Assembly (NCBI RefSeq): GCF_037975245.1 | Contig: NC_092562.1 | Coordinates: 2,265,001 to 2,329,000, forward strand | Direction of reading: 5' to 3' | DNA length: 64,000 nt | From: Apostichopus japonicus | Taxonomy: Eukaryota > Echinodermata > Holothuroidea > Aspidochirotida > Stichopodidae | In this document: piece after piece, positions 38,001-48,144 of the stretch | Position numbering within the stretch: position 1 is the first letter of the stretch | Layout of the letters: each line of letters opens with the position of its first letter | Notes under the pieces: generated by a model | What the model saw: only the letters and a program-made list of their open reading frames with translations | What the model was told of the DNA's origin: nothing | Database searches by the model: none | Made by a program: the position numbers and the translations under genes

Positions 38001-41000
38001 TACAGACACTGATACTGAACACTATTAAAGACTAACAGTACAATGTGTTAGGCAGATCACACAGTATTTTTTGTGTGAATTAATGTAATTAAGTAGACTT
38101 TGAGAAAAGCTGCACTAGAAGCAGGAACCGTTTTTATCGTGCGACTTTACAATGACGAAAAACATTTCTTAACATAGGCTTCATAATATAGAGCATATTT
38201 ACTGTAATTAAACAAATGTCTAAACTTTGCATCAATCTCATGGCTACAATGTTTTTCTTTATTCATAGAGTAAAAAAGTCAAACCCATTTTTACCTTCAC
38301 AGGATTTGATTTGAATTTCGATATAAGCATAAAACTTTTTCACATCTTCGAGAACACAGTAATCACCGGTAAATGACCTAGAAGTAAAGAGAAAACAGCA
38401 TAACAAACTGAGTATCATTTTGATGACTTTATTCCTAGTCCCAGATATCACCAGTCACAGATATGACTAGTCAAAATAAAATAAAACTGTTAGTAAACTG
38501 CTTATCCACTAGAGAGCCTGTGTAATAGAATGTGTAAAAGTAAGTTGGCCTGACGTTATGACTAGACACAGATATGACTATTACAGATATATCCACAAAT
38601 TCTGGTCTGTCAACAATTACTGGGTAAAACCTGGCAAACTTACTGCTCGATGTGGACATCATTCAGCTTCACCATGACATCCAATTCCCCGCCCATCACG
38701 ATAACATGGATCGGCATGTAGTTGTCATCATGGCAGTCTACTCCAATGTAGAGTTTCCTGTTGAGATGGCAAGTAACATTGAGAAGTATTTATCAACATT
38801 TTGGTGCGTGGGAATTGTTAAGACTCTTTTTCTATTTCCTACTTTTATCTCTTAGGTACTTTGTATTAAAGACATCATAAATCATATAATATGTAATTAA
38901 GACATACGGTATGGCTTATATACAGCATAAAGGTATACAGTATAAATTTAAGCATACTGTGTGATATGTAACTGCAGTGGTACGCACTTGCAGTTTTTTT
39001 TGTGCAAAAGTTTCTCAAACACAAGTTTAAATCTACACAGAGTTGCAGGATCTGTCAAGAACAAAGTCACATACCACACCTATCAAAAGTGGTGAATAGT
39101 TACTAAACAAATTGGATCATACTTCTTAGACCACATATTAACTTTGAGAGATTAGTGTTAATTTGCAGGTTTAATCTATCCTTTAAAGTTGAGTGCCTCC
39201 ATGTATTTGCTTGCAAATGGAATTTTTGTATTTATAAATGAGAAAGATCCTGCTTGCATCAAAATGTCAGATCCACTATTTAAACTGACCAAGTGGACAT
39301 TTTTGGTTTTGAATAGAAGAGGCCCCTCAGGAGGTGAGGGGAGGGGGGTGGGGGTGGGGGTTGTGGGTAGAGTTGTCCATAAGAAAGACAATCTTCTTTG
39401 ACAACAGTATCTGTAATGTTAGTTGAACAACGGATTTGATTTTAGAGACATTCGTTTCTCATTAACCAATTGATGGATTTCCACTTACTTTACAATGACA
39501 CCTTTCCTCATGGTCAAACGGATCCAGTGTTGTCCCTGCCTCCCATCACTCTCCCAGTACGTGCTTGGGTCGCTGTCAGTGAGGCATGCTGCACTTTCTT
39601 CATCCTACAGCGAATAGGGATGCATAAAAGCAATAGTTTTGCAAAGAAATATCCCAGTGCTAATAATAGCTTAATATAGCTAAAATATTAAGAGATCTGT
39701 TTCTAGTTCGGAATGAACTTAAAAATAAAAAAACCCTGAAGTTATTATTGTGTATCCATGGAGGTAAGGCCACATGACTCACTATGACAAGTTTGTACTG
39801 CTGGACTGTAACTTAGCTTTGTATATTAGTGTAAGATTCAGTTCCTGTTGGAGTCTCAATGGAGCTTGGGAGGCCATTCTCTTTTTGTTCAAGATTGTTA
39901 CAAATTTTACATCTTTTTGTCAAAATCTAACATTTCATCAATTGGCAATTTTCTGCATTTTGAGAGCTTTCATAAATTAGGCAAACATATCTTCTAAGTC
40001 AACATATTTAAGAAACTAAGTAACACATTAAATGTGAAGAAAGCAACAATTTCATGGAAAAAAAATTCTCAATTTTTTCACGACTAATGTAAGCACAGAC
40101 CCACATTCCACTGACTAGGTTCACTTGAGTTTAGAGACCTGTGCAACATTTGATAGAAAAGCTACAACAGTAAGTTACGGCATAAATGTCTCTGTTCTCA
40201 AACTGAGTAACAAGCTGGATGTTATAGCCATGGTTATGTGAGGTGTTTATACAGTATCTCATATGAGAGTGTTGCAAGGCCACGGACGAGTAATGTAGGC
40301 CATATGTATTTAAGTTTTGTTCTACGCTACTGTGTAACGCAACAGGATAACAATATGTCCTATTGCTGGATGGATGGTGGATGATGCTTAACACATAATG
40401 GAAACAACGCCAAGCAACGCTTTTTAACCAGTGCCCGAAAATATATTTTCACAGAGGACAGGAACTTACCCAGCTGGATGAAACTGCCACTGCTTCCACG
40501 TACTGCTTAACGTTGCCTAGTTTCTCGTTCTCTTGTACCACGTGTTCGCTGAGAAATTTGACCATCTCTTCATCGCATTCGATATCCCAGTTTCCGGGGA
40601 CTTCCCGTAGATCCTTAACAGCTTCATCATCGGTCGGCTGAATCTTTACTGGGTCACCTAAGGTCAAACTGTACTTCACTTCGATAACTTGGTCCCAACT
40701 TTTGAAGAAAGGAAGGATATATGATGGGTCATAAAGATAGGTCATCTGACACATTGCTCTGTGAATACTGTAGGTCACAAAGACCACAACCATCACTGGA
40801 TTGTGCCATTAAAACCCCTTGTTCCTTTGCATAATTCCTAAATAGCATCTTTAATACCAGAACACCAGTTTGCGACACTTAATTCAGGGCTTTTCTTTTT
40901 TCTTTCTTCAACATCTGGGAACAATTTCTTTGCTCCACACTCTTCAAACTTTAATGTTACTTGAGACTTAGCTTAAAAATGAGTCCCCTGTTTATCTTTT

Positions 41001-42947
41001 TACACATACAACAGATCATACTGCTAAATACTGTTATTCTTCTTAGAAGTAAGCTGGGTCATGCACTTTTCCTGTAAAATATGTGTAAAGCATTATACGT
41101 CAATAGCTAATATTACTGTAGCTATGAGTGTTTGAACAGTACATCAATACTTTTTGGAGTGGCATTATGGGAGAAGGGAATTCAGTTCCTCTCAGATGCC
41201 CCCCCCCTACCCCTAATATTCCCAACTACAGGCAAGTCATCTTAATAGATGTTTGCACCAATTGCAAACAAGTAATATGCATTCAACAATGTACCACTAG
41301 TCTTTTGTCCCCTGGAAATTGTTCATAGTATGTATGCCTGAAAACTCTATTTATTGTTTCTTCAATTTAAACTATTTGAAATTTGAAATCCATTTGTCAG
41401 TTTGATATATCTGCTGATATCTGACATATATGCTATACTTTCATGATATTTTTAGTATATGAAATGGTATTGAAAATATTGATTAATTCACAAACTCAAC
41501 CAGCTGCTTGAACTTTGTTGCAAGCTCCGACAGGGTTTTGGTAAATAAGAAAGACTCTACAGTATATATGTATTTAATATGCTCATGTCTGTTACAATTA
41601 CCGATCTAAATGTTTCTGACTTCTGCCATACAAATATTCATGAGCTGGTGTTACTTTATCAGGAACTATGCGGTGAAATTTGGGGGGATCATCTGCACTC
41701 GTCCTGCTATCAAAAAGAATGATCCAGCCGTCCGTGGTAATCGTCTTATTAGGAAACAGTTTCTGCAGGAAAGTCTGAAAAATATATAGATAAATGAAAT
41801 ATGGGATTAAGTATTACCTGAAAACATTATAAAGAGGTGATAAGCCTCATAGCCCAGGATTGTTATTAGGCCATTCATTATAAGGATTGTCACTGTTTAA
41901 CATCTCACCCAAAGTGGACTTGCTTGGTTATTGGATTTCTTCTAGTGTACGTGAAGAAGCATTGAATTAGAGGATCAAGTGTGGAGACCCTATGCAATTT
42001 GTATGCCATTTGGCAATTACAGTGAGTTCACTGGTCTTTATTCGAAAAAGACTTTCATTAAGGGCATTTAAGACTCGCCCCAAATCGCGTGCGGCCATCT
42101 GAAAAAGTTAACTTTCCGTTGCCTTCAAGTGAAGTTTTTATCTTGTTGCTATAAAATGCAGTCAGTACTTAATGAAATGTGATACCTTGTTATCTTTTAT
42201 GTGGACCTGAGATGCCCATCGCTGTATGTAGACTGTGTTGTGGCTATTGACCAAAACTTCATGCATTGACAGTACACTAGTGTCTAATTATTGACGTTAG
42301 CAAGCTGTGTGTGTATTTTCTGGGATCGATGGTGGTGTCTAACACTTCTGTTACACCGAATGAAATGTTTCTTTGTGCGCGAGTCTTCAATGCCTTTAAG
42401 GTACAGAAGTATTGAAACAAGCAATAAGCTAAAATACTCCATTTGAGCAGCACCAAACGGCTACAACACTCCCCCAATCTGAATAACGTTAGTAGAGTAA
42501 CAGGAATCTGCTCCCCTATATTCCCACACCCCCCACCTACCTTCTGACCCCATACAAATAAAAAATACAGAACAAAACCCAAACTCATCATCAAGTTTAA
42601 TTACAACATATGTGTTTATAACTGACCTGTTTAATTTTCATCCACTGTCCAGCACTTGTGTAAACTTCTTCACCACTTCCTTCAATTACTGTATCTTTCG
42701 TAGAATGAAATGACCCTATAACATGTCTTGACTTCTTCCCACTCACTTCATGTTGGTTTATGTTAACAGGCTGTGAATAGACCACAATCTTCTCCCCGAG
42801 TTTTGTAACTTTGTACTGCAACTGTCCGGGTACGTAGCAAAATGCCTCGGGTAAGGGTAATGCAGCATGAAACTTTTGTATACATTCTTGTAAGCAGCGG
42901 ATCTTTGCTAAAGTTACTCTACTTTGAGGGCAGACAGGTGAAATCAT
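23055..42947 (-). CDS. HECTD3: HECTD3-type E3 ubiquitin-protein ligase
   Basis: Twenty coding exons join in exact phase. In transcript order: 42627-42947, 41602-41774, 40470-40698, 39489-39604, 38644-38757, 38295-38377, 36648-36750, 35892-35954, 34724-34885, 34242-34347, 31008-31125, 30486-30589, 29832-29954, 29026-29115, 28254-28460, 26483-26612, 25870-25944, 24554-24632, 23708-23776, 23055-23139. They encode 849 residues; vertebrate HECTD3 has about 860. The start ATG (42945-42947) has an in-frame TAA just upstream. Landmarks are a DOC/APC10 substrate-recognition domain (about 220-355) with [19 protein letters not shown], then [38 protein letters not shown] and a C-terminal HECT domain with [16 protein letters not shown]. 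Its Cys811 is the thioester cysteine, and the end [11 protein letters not shown] is typical. HECT ligases take ubiquitin from an E2 onto this cysteine and pass it to substrate; mammalian HECTD3 substrates include caspases and MALT1. Intron 10 carries a 46-copy splice-donor satellite. Confidence 0.96.
23708..23776 (-). CDS. HECTD3: HECTD3 exon 19, active-site cysteine exon
   Basis: A 69-nt exon with acceptor CTCAG and donor GTAAGT encodes [20 protein letters not shown] plus YS. The cysteine in SSTC is the HECT catalytic residue (Cys811 in this model). Family context and position near the C terminus make this a confident call. Confidence 0.93.
25072..25321. repeat. Tandem repeat of TTTACAAACATTGGCAAA units
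   Basis: About 250 bp built from ACAAACATT-based units (ATTTTACAAACATTG, TTTTACAAGCATTGGCTAAC), with a higher-order period of roughly 80 bp. It lies in HECTD3 intron 17. Long reading frames over it are repeat artefacts. Confidence 0.88.
26919..27370. mobile_element. Small inverted-repeat element with ACGTCT flanks
   Basis: The left end is CAGGGATGTAAGTGC. The right end, read inversely, is CAGGGATGATAAGTC. The hexamer ACGTCT directly abuts both ends (26913-26918, 27371-27376). Inside are poly-A/CCGGATTTCC motifs and a duplicated segment of about 74 bp (26987-27121). No transposase. It lies in HECTD3 intron 15. Confidence 0.55.
29218..29400 (+). repeat. SINE 3'-tail-like fragment
   Basis: It begins CTCTTCACCCGGGTGTATAA, matching the tail portion of the SINE at 17960-18325 read on its own sense strand. 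The rest is diverged. HECTD3 intron 13. Confidence 0.45.
29618..29712. repeat. Imperfect palindrome around a TA run
   Basis: TTGATTGATTGATTGATATA is mirrored by TATATCAATCAATCAATTAA across a short TA core. Weaker pairing extends to AAAAATTAATGG / CCATTCATATTTTT. It could extrude as a hairpin. HECTD3 intron 13. Confidence 0.7.
31711..31950. repeat. 38-bp tandem repeat (CCTACTCTTCAAAACACTGA)
   Basis: About six units of roughly 38 bp share CCTACTCTTCAAAACACTGA. One unit is inverted, creating the perfect palindrome at 31734-31787. The array sits directly beside the splice-donor satellite in HECTD3 intron 10. Confidence 0.85.
31734..31787. repeat. Perfect 54-bp palindrome
   Basis: The left arm starts TGACCCTACTCTTCACAACA and the right arm ends TGTTGTGAAGAGTAGGGTCA, with GACTATAGTC at the centre and no loop. 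All 27 base pairs match. It arises from an inverted unit of the 38-bp array. Confidence 0.95.
31985..34284 (-). repeat. 49-bp satellite made of the HECTD3 exon 10 end plus its 5' splice site (47 copies)
   Basis: The unit on the coding (-) strand contains AAAGATCCCACAGGAAAGAA then CTTCACACAGGTAAGAACC: the last ~40 bases of exon 10, the exon boundary CACACAG|GTAAG, and a short link. Copies run head to tail with a 49-bp period from the authentic boundary at 34241/34242 to 31985, a distance of 2255 bp. That is 46 periods plus one base, explained by a 50-bp unit near 33520. So there are 46 intronic copies plus the genuine one. Variation is confined to a few positions (CACTATC, CGCTATC, CAGTATC, CACAATC; GATCCC or TGTTCC), indicating recent expansion or homogenisation. 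Every copy appears to keep CAG|GTAAG. Confidence 0.95.
36207..36264 (-). pseudogene. Decayed duplicate of HECTD3 exon 8
   Basis: On the - strand, CCTTCAG|ATTCTCCAGACTGG and then AAGATTTTAATCGGGATCAA mirror the real exon 8 (35892-35954; CCTTCAG|GTATCCCAGACTGG and AAGCCTTTAATCAGGATCAA). The acceptor survives, but the donor and the exon's 3' half are gone. Flanking intron sequence is also similar, so a block of about 300 bp (roughly 35880-36180 and 36180-36480) was tandemly duplicated. Confidence 0.75.
37068..37283 (-). repeat. tRNA-derived SINE-like sequence, reverse orientation
   Basis: On the - strand from about 37283, CCAGCTCAGTGGATGACG resembles a tRNA A box, and GGTCCAGAGTTTGAGTC, about 45 bp on, resembles a B box. 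An unrelated body with AAGAGACTGACTTTGGTCAG follows. HECTD3 intron 6. Confidence 0.55.
37280..37340. repeat. GGAACATGGACCAATG short tandem repeat
   Basis: Four imperfect repeats of GGAACATGGACCAATG and GGACATGAAACATGG, beside the SINE head. Confidence 0.75.
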
Positions 42948-43629
42948 CTTGGCTGATGCTTAACGGCAAACTCTGCGATAAATATCATGTAACTATTCCT
43001 TCATTTAGTCAATAGTATTACTAAAACTTAGGTCTTAATTTGACTGGGCTTTCTCGACGGTAGGCTACAGAGCCTATAGCATTACACATTACAGACAAGC
43101 CTAACGTTATGACTTCGTTCAGTCCTGCAACTTAGTAATGTCTCCAAATTTCCTAGTCCTACACCATTGCTAGAGTCCATTTAACATAATAATTTCACGT
43201 ATAACTAGATAGAGTACTTGACAAAAGTATTCATCATTAACAGAATTAAAGATTTTTTTTACCGAATTCCATTTGATACGTGTGCTACATCAAGCTCAAG
43301 GTGTTTACGGACAGAATGGCTTGACGGAATTGTGTATGTACAGCGATCTAGGAAAAGCTAGCTAAAATCACTTTGGGGAAAATCCCGTTAAACGTACAGT
43401 ATCCCCACACGTCGTGTTATGGAACGCAAAACGTGACATTACGCTAAGAACACGCACTGGTGTGACAAATGAAACACTCTTACATACTTACACATACACG
43501 CTACTTTCTTTTATTGCCACAAGAATCACACCGTTATGCAGAAAGACAAAATATCACCTCTGGTGGTATTTCATTAACTTAGCTCGACTAGATTCGAACG
43601 ATACAAAGAATGAATATTGACATATTTCA

Positions 43630-44860
43630 CAACCTTTCACGGTAAAATTTGTTTCTTCATAACGCCTCATTGAATACTTTTGTAAAGCAATGACCTGCTC
43701 TACCACTAATAATAATTCGAAAAACTTCCTCATGAACTGATATTTTTTTCAGATAAAATAGTGAGTATCGTTTGTTATGAAAGATATTAAATTGTAATAG
43801 AAGTACATCTTACGATTAATCATTTATAAAAGTTGTTTTCTCTTTACCATGAATTAAATGTTCGAAAGTTACAATTAATCAGATAAATTATCATTATCAT
43901 GTGTTATAAAAGATATTAAATGTTAGATTCTCATCAAACAAATGTTAGAAAGTAACAACACAGTTAAATAACCTAACTTTCAAAAGATAATACCAAAAAA
44001 ATTTCATGATATTTTTTAAACACCATACTTAATCCGTGCTTGCTTTCTCTTGACTCACTTTATCATGTTTGTATAAAATACGCACATCGTCCAATCTGCC
44101 CAGAACACTTTCTGTTATCTGGGTGTGTTCATTCGAATGTATGATTTGAATTGTATTCGAATTTCGTTTCATTAGTGAACTTGAAAAAAAAAATAATGAA
44201 TCAAATATCATTGTGAGGATAATATGTTACGTAGGATGTCAAATTATAATATAATTACATCTTAATTTAACTTATTTATACAAATTGTATTTGCTACCAT
44301 TATATAAATGTTGGAAAGTAATAAGAAACTAAAATAACATAATTGCAAGAAAATAATACCACGTACATAGTTTCCAAATACTTCTCATCATTCTAAAACA
44401 ATGTATTTACTCTATGTCTTTCTTACTCTGTTAGCTCAAATGTATCTCATTGTTTTGTTTATAACAAGCCCGTTCTCAAATCTGCCAATGTGCTCTCATA
44501 TCTCGAAATCTTCTTATCTGTATCTTCTTTCGAATCATGATTTGAATTCCATTCGAATCTCGTTTCGTTAGCATTCAAATTAATAAACGCAATTCATTCA
44601 ATAAATTATTAGTATCATTTGTGGTATGAAGTAAGTAAATATTAGATTCATATCTAACAGATGCTTGAAATTGTCAAACATAGTACTAAAAATGTATTTT
44701 ACAACTTACATAATCTGTATTTGATTTTTGCTCACATTTATCAGTTTTGTATATTATAAGCTCAATCTGCAATATATGCCATACCGAAATCTTCTCACTT
44801 GAGCCTTCTTTCTAATGTACGATTTAATCTTCTAATAAAAAAACTTAAAGGATTACGAGT
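43630..44860. repeat. Diverged ~390-bp tandem duplication, three or more units
   Basis: GATTTGAATTGTATTCGAAT with TTTCGTTTCATTAG (about 44142-44175) recurs as GATTTGAATTCCATTCGAAT with CTCGTTTCGTTAG (about 44538-44571). Weaker matches occur at about 44818, and the TTATGAAAGATATTAAAT motif near 43780 and 43910 shows the same pattern. The copies are old and AT-rich. Confidence 0.55.
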
Positions 44861-45340
44861 ATAATTATGATAAATCATTTTGTAACTGTTTTTCCCCCCA
44901 ATCATCAAGTTATTGTTCGAAAGATTCAACTGAGTTATTAAAGTCATACTTCGATGACAAATACATTTTAAACTGAAAAACAATATTAGCCTTTCTTTCT
45001 TGCTCCTTACGCTGTTGTCTATAGGTACGAATATAATATTGTATTACTTGTGATGTCGCATAAATGTAAATGCAGAATGTTATGTAAATATTTCTCCTAT
45101 AAGTACAGTACCGCGATCAACTCTGATGGAAACTAATTTACGCGCTTACGGCAATCCACCGGATATGCCTATAATTATGGTAGCTATACTATAAAAAGGG
45201 GAATGCCCATGTTTGTGACATACAAGCTAGGTCACTTGTCTTAAGGAACTCGATCGTCATATTTTTTTGAGCTCTTTAGCTCATTACCATTTCTATAAAA
45301 TGATAATTACATCAACATACCCTTTTGTCTTATCTACATA

Positions 45341-45713
45341 CAGTGGCGTAGGAAGGTACTTTTGAGTGGGGGGGGGGGCTGAAGACTGATGGCCGGCCTG
45401 GGGGAGGGGTCTAAGGAGAGGGGGTGTCCCCCTCCCCTTTGGATTTTTTTTGCATTTCCAGGTGGCCTCAGATGCAATTTGGTGCAATATAGCACACTTC
45501 AACACCCACTCCATTTTGTAAAGAATTTTGCATTTTCACCTGGCCTTAGATGCAATTTGGTGCTTCAAATGAGATTTTTTTTCTCATTTGGAAATGAAAA
45601 AGGGGTTTTCTGACTTGCGGAGCGGGGGGCGGAACGATACTTCCGCCCCCCATATTTTTCACTGGGGGGGGGGGGCTGGCGCCCCCCAGCCCCCCCCGGT
45701 TCCTACGCCCTTG
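45341..45713. mobile_element. hAT-type MITE, copy 2, with 8-bp target duplication
   Basis: Starts CAGTGGCGTAGGAAGG and ends TTCCTACGCCCTTG. The octamer TCTACATA flanks both sides exactly (45333-45340, 45714-45721). The 373-bp interior closely follows the copy at 15436-15799, including ATGCAATTTGGTGC direct repeats and a hairpin CAAATGAGATTTTTTTTCTC. Confidence 0.9.
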
Positions 45714-47581
45714 TCTACATACTTTCCAGGAAATTGTAGGTTGGAGATGCATATCCATGGCGCATAACTGCGGTCTTACCAATATAATTATGTTAGCCTT
45801 CTCCACGTGTGATTAAAAGTTATCAGTGTGTAGAATGCCACATGTAATGGTACGTTGATTGTTCTTAGTCTACAACACAACCTCTGTGATGCAATAACTT
45901 ATTTAGTATCATGCTCACAAGCGAAACTCGTCTTTATATTGAGTTGTGTACTGCGAACAGAACGACGCGCGCGCTCTGAAAGTCACCTTGCCAAGGACTC
46001 CTCACAACGTCAAGTAGTAGTATATATAGTTGAGTCTCGTCTATCCGACATGATCAGTGATTAACCTCCGCTACGTATCACGATCTTGCGCAAGGTTAAT
46101 GCTTCCTCGAAATTATTGCTTTCAGCGTCAAACGTCTGAGTAGGTATCTGGCTCTACCAGATATTAACTTCTTGGGACATACCCGGCCGTATTCGTACTT
46201 GCACGCATTTCATTTGTCCTATATATTTTTGGAAATTGATGTTAATATGAATTTATAACTTGCACAGTTGTAACAATTTTAGCCAACTTAACCGATAACG
46301 GTCGGCATAGTTAAAGGTTTTAAACTGTTCATAGTTTTCGACTTTTTGAGAAGGGTACGTCATATAAACGAATAAAGTAGTATATTACGTGTAGCCTATA
46401 AAGGTATCTACAGCCAACAGCGTATCAAAATTCCAAAGGAATTTTAATATCTGACTTCAAATATTACTAGTATACGAATATGATGCTCCTCGTTACAACC
46501 TGGCCTGTGAATCTGGACGAATCGTGAACATTTTGTGGCAATATACCGAATTGAATCAGATTCATTGCCTGGCCAATGATCATGTTCTTAGAATTTTACT
46601 CTGTTTCGGGAGATTCAAAAGCGTTAGCTGGGTTTTATCGTGTAAGTTTTTTTTTTTGCTTTATATTATGCGGACAATTTAGATATGAAACGAAGAGAGG
46701 TACTTATCCTTGATATCTTATGATCTGCTTTTTGTAATAGCGTCCGTATAAGAGCGACTCTGTTTGACTGTTTCCAATGCAAGTATAATTCTCTGTGAAG
46801 TAGCTTACACGGGAGATCTCTGATCAGTTACGTCATCAAATCGGCGCTACAGTACATACATGTTGACGTTGGAGAAAACTTTTTGGCGTCCCATAAGTAC
46901 TGCCATCGGGTAAAAGTAGTAAACAACTTTGTTTCTCACACCTGTGTATGTAACTTATGCAAACGTCAGTACGGGTTGTTTACTAGTAGTATTAACAATT
47001 CTACGCCTACACGACTCGTCCAATAACATTCTGACTACGTACAACACTGCAATTAGTCGCTAAACTTTTTAGCTTGTAAACAATAATTCCTGTAACACTC
47101 AAAAAGAAGAGGTATGTTACTTGTTATTCTTCGCCATCACACCATTCCTTTCTAAGTTCGGGAACAAATCATATAACTGTGCTCGTAGTCGTAGGACCTA
47201 CCCAGTGACAGACATCGGCGGATAGGATACTGTAACAGAAACTAGAATAGGCTAGGCTATACATTATACATGTTACTTGTTACTAAGTTATATTGTTAGT
47301 ATTAGCTGGCAAGGGCTCATAAGCTTAGGCCTCTGTATTTACATCAGGCCCCTAGGTTACCATTGGCCGCAAGCGTTAGGTGGTAAATTGTTTGATGTAT
47401 ACATTGACATAAACCTGAATTCTAGCAAGTAACCTTACAAAAATGGGTGGCTTATGAATATGAGTATGACTTTGGCCTACTTGTTAACTTGCCTTTCAAT
47501 CTGTTGCTCCAGCCTTCAAGTAAACCATCAGGGGATGTAGTGCCATTCTGCCATTGTTACATACCGCCATACCTTTCTACA

Positions 47582-47652
47582 CCTTTCCACCATAGGTTTC
47601 GGTCGTTTCCGCCATGGCGGAAAGGCTCGAAACCTACTGTATGGTCGAAAGG
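47582..47652. promoter_or_regulatory. 71-bp hairpin centred on CCGCCATGGCGG, upstream of the MuSK-like gene
   Basis: The arms CCTTTCCACCATA ... GGTTTCGGTCGTTTCCGCC and their near-exact inverse meet at TTTCCGCCATGGCGGAAA, a perfect 18-bp palindrome. The right arm carries about five extra bases (CAGTA). The core is two opposed ATGGCGG motifs, the YY1-type core. It lies about 450 bp before the coding start. A regulatory role is inference. Confidence 0.5.
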
Positions 47653-48111
47653 TACGTTTTAGGAATGGATTTTACCCTGGTGTACAGGAATGTATCAGTG
47701 ATACTTTCTTTGAATCGTGTGGAAGAATAGGTACACTGTTTCAAATATAATGGTTCACTTGATAGACTTGAGTTGTGGTTTAGAAAAGATTGGGGAATTG
47801 ATACACAGTCGTTAATGTACAGGTTGATGAATAGTATTGATTGTAAGTTCGTAAGAGTTGATACACTGTCTTCTGTTTAAATTAGATTGATTGTTTATTA
47901 AGCTACATACTGTTTATTACACCTCTGCTGTAAGTTTCTGACAGTGACATTGTGGTTTTTAACCGCAAGTGAACAAATTCACAGATTTGTGAACAGGAAT
48001 AGTACTATTTTATGTAAAATAACAGCAATTGCAGTTTTATGTATCCTCTTGAATTTCTGTTCAGATTCTTGTTTTGTATTTTTCCATTTCCTCTCATCTT
48101 TAGATAATACG

Positions 48112-48144
48112 ATGCGGTACAAGAAAAACTTTCAAAATGGGTAA
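48112..48144 (+). promoter_or_regulatory. Upstream ORF overlapping the MuSK-like start codon
   Basis: ATG at 48112 opens a 10-codon frame (MRYKKNFQNG) that ends at TAA 48142-48144, overlapping the main ATG at 48137 by 8 bases in another frame. If this exon begins at the acceptor 48103, ribosomes scanning the mRNA meet this ATG first, which should lower translation of the main protein. Confidence 0.6.

Larger units (their letters stand above)
42948..48103. other. Intergenic region between HECTD3 and the MuSK-like gene (divergent)
   Basis: The two genes are transcribed away from each other, so both promoters should lie here. No TATA box or CpG-rich core was confidently placed. It holds an old tandem duplication (43630-44860), a hAT MITE (45341-45713) and a hairpin (47582-47652). 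AAGAG|GTATGT at 47112 could be the donor of a non-coding first exon of the MuSK-like gene, joining the acceptor at 48103; this is speculative. Confidence 0.5.
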
